Assembly (NCBI GenBank): GCA_016125095.1 | Contig: WGMK01000010.1 | Coordinates: 200,343 to 264,342, forward strand | Direction: 5' to 3' | Source: Candidatus Hydrogenedens sp. | GTDB taxonomy: Bacteria; Hydrogenedentota; Hydrogenedentia; Hydrogenedentales; JAEUWI01 | DNA: 64,000 bases | Shown here: piece after piece, positions 60,559 through 64,000 of the stretch | How positions within the stretch are numbered: the first letter of the stretch is position 1 | Layout: each line of letters starts with the position of its first letter | Position numbers and translations under genes: made by a program | The notes under the pieces: model-generated | What the model was told of the DNA's origin: nothing | Seen by the model: only the letters and a program-made list of their open reading frames with translations | The model's database searches: none

Positions 60559-61929
60559 ATGAGCCAGACCAAACGCTTCTGCGCGGCCCTGTTGCTGCCG
60601 GCGCTACTCCTCGCGAGCGGCTGCGCGACCTCGGGCAAGGCTGGAGACGGCACCATCCTGCTGGGTGAAAACGGCAAGGACCGCCCGATAACCCCGGAGG
60701 AAATCGATCGCCTCAGCGGGATTGACCGGCCCTACTATGTGCAGGTGGGCGACGTGGTCGATGTGGCCTTCGCCGTGCGTACCCTGCGCTCCGACGAGGT
60801 GCCGTGGGATTACCGCATCGAGGTGGGCGACAGTATGGAAGTCGCCTTCACGCCCGGCGACATTACCCCCGGCGAGTACAAGCTCGAGGTGGGCGACGTC
60901 ATCGGCATCTCGTTCCTCGACAACTGGCAGTTGAACGTGACCCGCACGGTGCGCGTGGACGGCATGGTGTCGGCCCCCGAAGTGGGCGATATCCTCGCCG
61001 CCGGCCGCACGGCCGAGCAGTTGAAGGCCGCCCTCACCGAGGCCTACAGCGCCAGCGGCATTCTGCGCGACGACGCGCGCCTGACCATCAACGTCGACTT
61101 CGTAAACCTTGACCGATACGGCGACATTAGCCGCGACGTGATCGTCCGCCCCGACGGCGCCATCCGCGTGCCGGGCATTGAGGAAGACATGCGCATCGCC
61201 GGCATGACGGTAGCCGAGGCGACCGCCTATATCGCCGACGTGGCCTCGCGCGTGCTGCGCAACCGCCCCAAGGTCGGCCTGGTTATCTTCCCGGCCGTGG
61301 GCACCAACATCCTTAAGGAAATGAGCGGCCCCGTGCAGGTGCGCCCCGATGGCAAGATTTCGATTCCGCGCATCGGCGAAGTGCAGGCGGCGGGATACAG
61401 CGTGGATGAACTCAAGTACTCCCTCGAGCGTCTCTCCGAGGGCATCGTAAACAACCCCGTCGAGCCCGCCGTCGACCTGCTCAAGACCACCGGCGGCCGC
61501 ATCTATGTGGGCGGCGAGGTGAACAACCCCGGCGTGTATCCGCTCGAGGGCGCGCCCTCGGTGCTGCAGGCCGTCATCATGGCGCGCGGCTTCAACGACG
61601 ACTCCAAGACCAAGAACGTCATCGTGGTGCGCCGCAACCCCAACGGCAAGCCGCTGGTGTTCAATACCAACATCCAGGTGGCCCTCTCGCGCGGCCATAC
61701 GGAAAACGACCTGATGCTGCGTCCCTTCGACATCGTCTACGTGCCGAAGAAGACCATCTCGAAGATGAACCTCTTCGTCGAGCAGTACATCAACAAGATG
61801 GTGCCCTTCGACAATTCGCTGGGCGTGAACGCGCAGTACTACATGAACGAACAGCAGATCGACACCCGCTCGCGCAGCCTGAATTTCAACGCGGGCACCA
61901 CGGGCGTGCTGGACGTCCTGAATCCATAG
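60559..61929 (+). CDS. Wza-like polysaccharide export lipoprotein
   Basis: 456 aa. Lipoprotein signal ends at 'LLASGC' (Cys22). Poly_export and SLBB-type segments are repeated: 'YYVQVGDVVDVAF', 'YRIEVGDSMEVAF' and 'YKLEVGDVIGISF' give three successive starts of the export beta-grasp motif. The SLBB part includes 'GRIYVGGEVNNPGVYPLEGA'. It ends with 'NLFVEQYINKMVPF'. It forms the outer-membrane channel for capsule or exopolysaccharide. The triplicated 'VGD' start is unusual. It is followed by the Wzc-like gene after 71 bases. Confidence 0.92.
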   Translation: MSQTKRFCAALLLPALLLASGCATSGKAGDGTILLGENGKDRPITPEEIDRLSGIDRPYYVQVGDVVDVAFAVRTLRSDEVPWDYRIEVGDSMEVAFTPGDITPGEYKLEVGDVIGISFLDNWQLNVTRTVRVDGMVSAPEVGDILAAGRTAEQLKAALTEAYSASGILRDDARLTINVDFVNLDRYGDISRDVIVRPDGAIRVPGIEEDMRIAGMTVAEATAYIADVASRVLRNRPKVGLVIFPAVGTNILKEMSGPVQVRPDGKISIPRIGEVQAAGYSVDELKYSLERLSEGIVNNPVEPAVDLLKTTGGRIYVGGEVNNPGVYPLEGAPSVLQAVIMARGFNDDSKTKNVIVVRRNPNGKPLVFNTNIQVALSRGHTENDLMLRPFDIVYVPKKTISKMNLFVEQYINKMVPFDNSLGVNAQYYMNEQQIDTRSRSLNFNAGTTGVLDVLNP

Positions 61930-62000
61930 CAGCGGTTTAGCGGAAGGAAGACTAACGGAAAGCGCCGGCCGGGCGCCGACCAGCGAAGGAAACACAGGCG

Positions 62001-64000
62001 ATGGACCAACGTCAATTCTTCTTGCGAGACATCCTCACGGTTGTCTTTAAGCACATGAAATTGCTGATCTTCTTCCCGATTCTGGTGCTTATCGTGGTTA
62101 CGGCGGTCAGCTATCTGTGGCCCGCCACCTACGAATCAGTCGCGAAGGTGAAAATCATGCGCGGACGCGAAGTTGCGCAGGCCGATGTGACCGTGACCCA
62201 GACCACCCAGGCGGTGGCGCTGAGTTCGCTGACCGTCGAAGACGTGAACTCCGAAATTGAGCTCATGCGCTCGAAGGACGTGCTGGAAGCCACCGTGATG
62301 GCGCTCAACCTCCAGAACGACCCCGACTTCCCCTACGGCGACAGCTACTCGGCCAAGCTCTTCAGCGCGGCCCGCACCGTAATCAAACAAATCCTTTATG
62401 TCACCGGCCTGCTTGGGCCGCGCTCTGCGGTTCAGGAAGCCATGGAAGACCTGGACGACCGCCTGGTGCTGACGCACATCCGCGATTCGCACGTCATCGA
62501 GGCGCGCCTTCGGCTGGGCAAGGCGCTGAAAAAAGCGCGTGTTGATACCGAGGGCAAGGTCGTCGTGGATACGGAACTCGACCTGCGCGAGAAGGAAGAC
62601 CCGACCTTCAACCGCGCCGAGTATGAAGCGTCCTCGAAGACCGTCGACATGGAGCAGACGCAGGTGATTCTGCAGGTGCTCCTGCAGAAGTACATCCGCC
62701 ACCATATCGACGTGTTCCGCAACCCCAAGAGCGAGCCCTTCTTCCAACAGCGCCGCGTGGAAATGCAGGAGGCGCTCGAAGTGGCGCAGAACGACCTGCA
62801 GGCCTACCAGAACGAGAACAGCATCGCGATGCTGGAGAAGCAGAAGGAAGACCTGATTGCTGCCTACACCGATGCCATCCGCGTGCTGGCGCAGTTGCAG
62901 CAGTCCGAGGAAGCGATTCAGGGCGAAGACCTGAATGCTTCGATGATCTCCACGCTGGCCAGCGAAACCGACAGCACCGTGGTGCGCGAAATGCAGTTGC
63001 GCCTGCTGGAACTCGTGCTGGAGCAGAACCGCATGGCGAAGTCGCTCGGTGACGACCATCCGAACCTGAAGTCCCAGCGCGCCCAGGTCACGGATGCCCA
63101 GAAAGACCTCATTGTCGCCATTGCCACCACCAAGGAAATGACGACCAAGAAGCGCGACGCCGTGCTCGAGGAACTGAAAGTCCTCAACGACACGGAAGCC
63201 GAGTTGCGCCGCAAGCAGAAGGAAGTGGAAATCCTCACGCAGAACTACGAGTTCTACCGCGAGAAGCAGGAAGAGGCGGCCGTGGCCGACCAGCTCGCCA
63301 TCGAGCAGGTCTCCAACGTGCGCATCGCGTCCGATCCGACCAAGCCGACCGACCCCGTCTATCCGCGCAAGGGCCTGAACATGGTGCTCGCGCTGATCGG
63401 CGGCGCCGTGGCCGCGCTGGCGCTGGCCTTCTTCCTCGACTACCTCGACCATGGCATCAAGACGCCGGAAGACATCGAGGCGCACCTTAAGCTCGCCCCG
63501 CTGGCGTCGTTCTTCAACAAGGCCGGCGAACCCCTGAACAAGGGCGAAGCCGAGCGGCTATCCGTCATGCTCGATCAATTCAACCGCTCCGAGGGCGCCA
63601 GCATCTACGAGGTGGCCAGCGCCATCCGCGGCGAGAACGCTGCCCAGGTTGCCCGCGCCCTGGCCGATGCCTACAGCAACGATCCCCAGGGCTCGGTGCT
63701 GCTCATCGACCTCGCGGGCGATGCCGGCGCGCGCGCCGGGGCCGGCCTCACCGATGTGCTCACCGGACAGGCCGCGGCCGGTGATGTCTTCACCAGCGAC
63801 AGCACCCTGACCATCGTCAGCCGCGGGTCGCATGGCGAAGCCGCCACCTACCTGTGGGGCTCCGCCCAGATGCGCCAGCTGGTAGACGACATCAAGACGC
63901 GCTACAAGTACGTCATCATCAACTCGGGTCCGGTGCTCAGTTCGCACGATACCATCAAGCTGGCGCGCTACGCCGACGCCGTCCTGATGGTCATCAAGGC
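62001..64000 (+). CDS. Wzc/GumC-like chain-length protein, partial at window edge
   Basis: The first 666 residues are visible; the gene runs off the window. N-terminal Wzz domain with a membrane helix (about 20-42) and second helix (about 458-478) after 'DPVYPRKGLNMVLALIGGAV'. The periplasmic part has long coiled coils (about 240-430). From about 510 a BY-kinase-like fold begins, but the P-loop station reads 'SAIRGENAAQVARALA' where G-E-G-K-S/T is expected, so the nucleotide lysine is missing. 'GSVLLIDLAG' and 'YKYVIINSGPVLSSHDTIKL' match the remaining Walker A'/B parts. It regulates polysaccharide length. Confidence 0.88.
   Translation, partial: MDQRQFFLRDILTVVFKHMKLLIFFPILVLIVVTAVSYLWPATYESVAKVKIMRGREVAQADVTVTQTTQAVALSSLTVEDVNSEIELMRSKDVLEATVMALNLQNDPDFPYGDSYSAKLFSAARTVIKQILYVTGLLGPRSAVQEAMEDLDDRLVLTHIRDSHVIEARLRLGKALKKARVDTEGKVVVDTELDLREKEDPTFNRAEYEASSKTVDMEQTQVILQVLLQKYIRHHIDVFRNPKSEPFFQQRRVEMQEALEVAQNDLQAYQNENSIAMLEKQKEDLIAAYTDAIRVLAQLQQSEEAIQGEDLNASMISTLASETDSTVVREMQLRLLELVLEQNRMAKSLGDDHPNLKSQRAQVTDAQKDLIVAIATTKEMTTKKRDAVLEELKVLNDTEAELRRKQKEVEILTQNYEFYREKQEEAAVADQLAIEQVSNVRIASDPTKPTDPVYPRKGLNMVLALIGGAVAALALAFFLDYLDHGIKTPEDIEAHLKLAPLASFFNKAGEPLNKGEAERLSVMLDQFNRSEGASIYEVASAIRGENAAQVARALADAYSNDPQGSVLLIDLAGDAGARAGAGLTDVLTGQAAAGDVFTSDSTLTIVSRGSHGEAATYLWGSAQMRQLVDDIKTRYKYVIINSGPVLSSHDTIKLARYADAVLMVIK

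Overview
The window is GC-rich, densely coded chromosomal DNA from a free-living, Gram-negative-type bacterium with an outer membrane, a sodium-based energy economy and a flagellum. Evidence includes OmpA-type proteins, a Wza-like exporter, lipoproteins and Tat translocation. A Na+-translocating NADH:quinone reductase, two Tat-exported Gfo/Idh/MocA oxidoreductases, a xylose-isomerase-like TIM barrel, a WD40 protein ending in a dockerin-like module and a huge glycine-rich Ig protein together resemble Candidatus Hydrogenedentota or related PVC-neighbourhood lineages. That assignment is inference; the window has no rRNA.

Layout. 0.3-4.3 kb (minus): a DsbD-like thiol:disulfide interchange protein with a shortened thioredoxin end, and a YyaL-type thioredoxin-domain protein. 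4.5-11.5 kb (plus): nqrABCDEF followed by the flavin transferase apbE; a strong intrinsic terminator lies inside the apbE signal-peptide codons. 11.8-16.6 kb: OmpA-family protein, uronate-isomerase-like hydrolase, EEP-family phosphodiesterase and the first Gfo/Idh/MocA protein. 16.7-21.9 kb: a 1736-residue secreted SGNH/Gly-rich/Ig protein. 22-26.4 kb (minus): RimK-like ligase fused to an RCK_C domain with a retropepsin-like partner, then a persulfide module (CoA-disulfide reductase-rhodanese, rhodanese-DUF2892, ArsR repressor) with two matching operators. 26.9-32.7 kb: a 46-residue ORF coupled to a pseudouridine synthase, CPBP protease, large exported unknown protein, 54-residue Cys-rich protein, PocR/AraC regulator and MBL hydrolase. 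32.8-34.3 kb: rpoN, with back-to-back sigma-70 promoters and a sigma-54-type site. 34.3-35.3 kb: REP elements and a REP-associated transposase. 35.5-40.7 kb: probable secreted sugar-metabolism proteins and a second Gfo/Idh/MocA protein. 40.8-44 kb: tRNA-Val, a long inverted repeat, aspS and a glycerophosphodiesterase. 44-46.6 kb: a WD40/dockerin gene inserted between two copies of the phosphodiesterase gene end. 46.7-54.4 kb: HU/IHF, TatC, TatA/B, then motA-motB-fliL-fliN-fliO-fliP ending in a Memo-like gene. 54.4-55.9 kb: M32 carboxypeptidase. 56.0-56.8 kb: four consecutive tiny ORFs (33-40 residues) with strong ribosome binding sites. 56.8-59.2 kb: dcd, a methyltransferase and a sugar epimerase. 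59.4 kb to the end: exopolysaccharide export operon start (unknown exported protein, Wza-like exporter, Wzc-like chain-length protein cut by the window edge).

How they work together. Na+-NQR matured by ApbE would build a sodium gradient, and the MotB plug/TM region resembles sodium-type stators. The sulfur cluster looks like a self-regulated persulfide detoxification unit. The least explained element is the tandem array of tiny amphipathic peptides at 56.0-56.8 kb, where two members share residues through synonymous codon changes.
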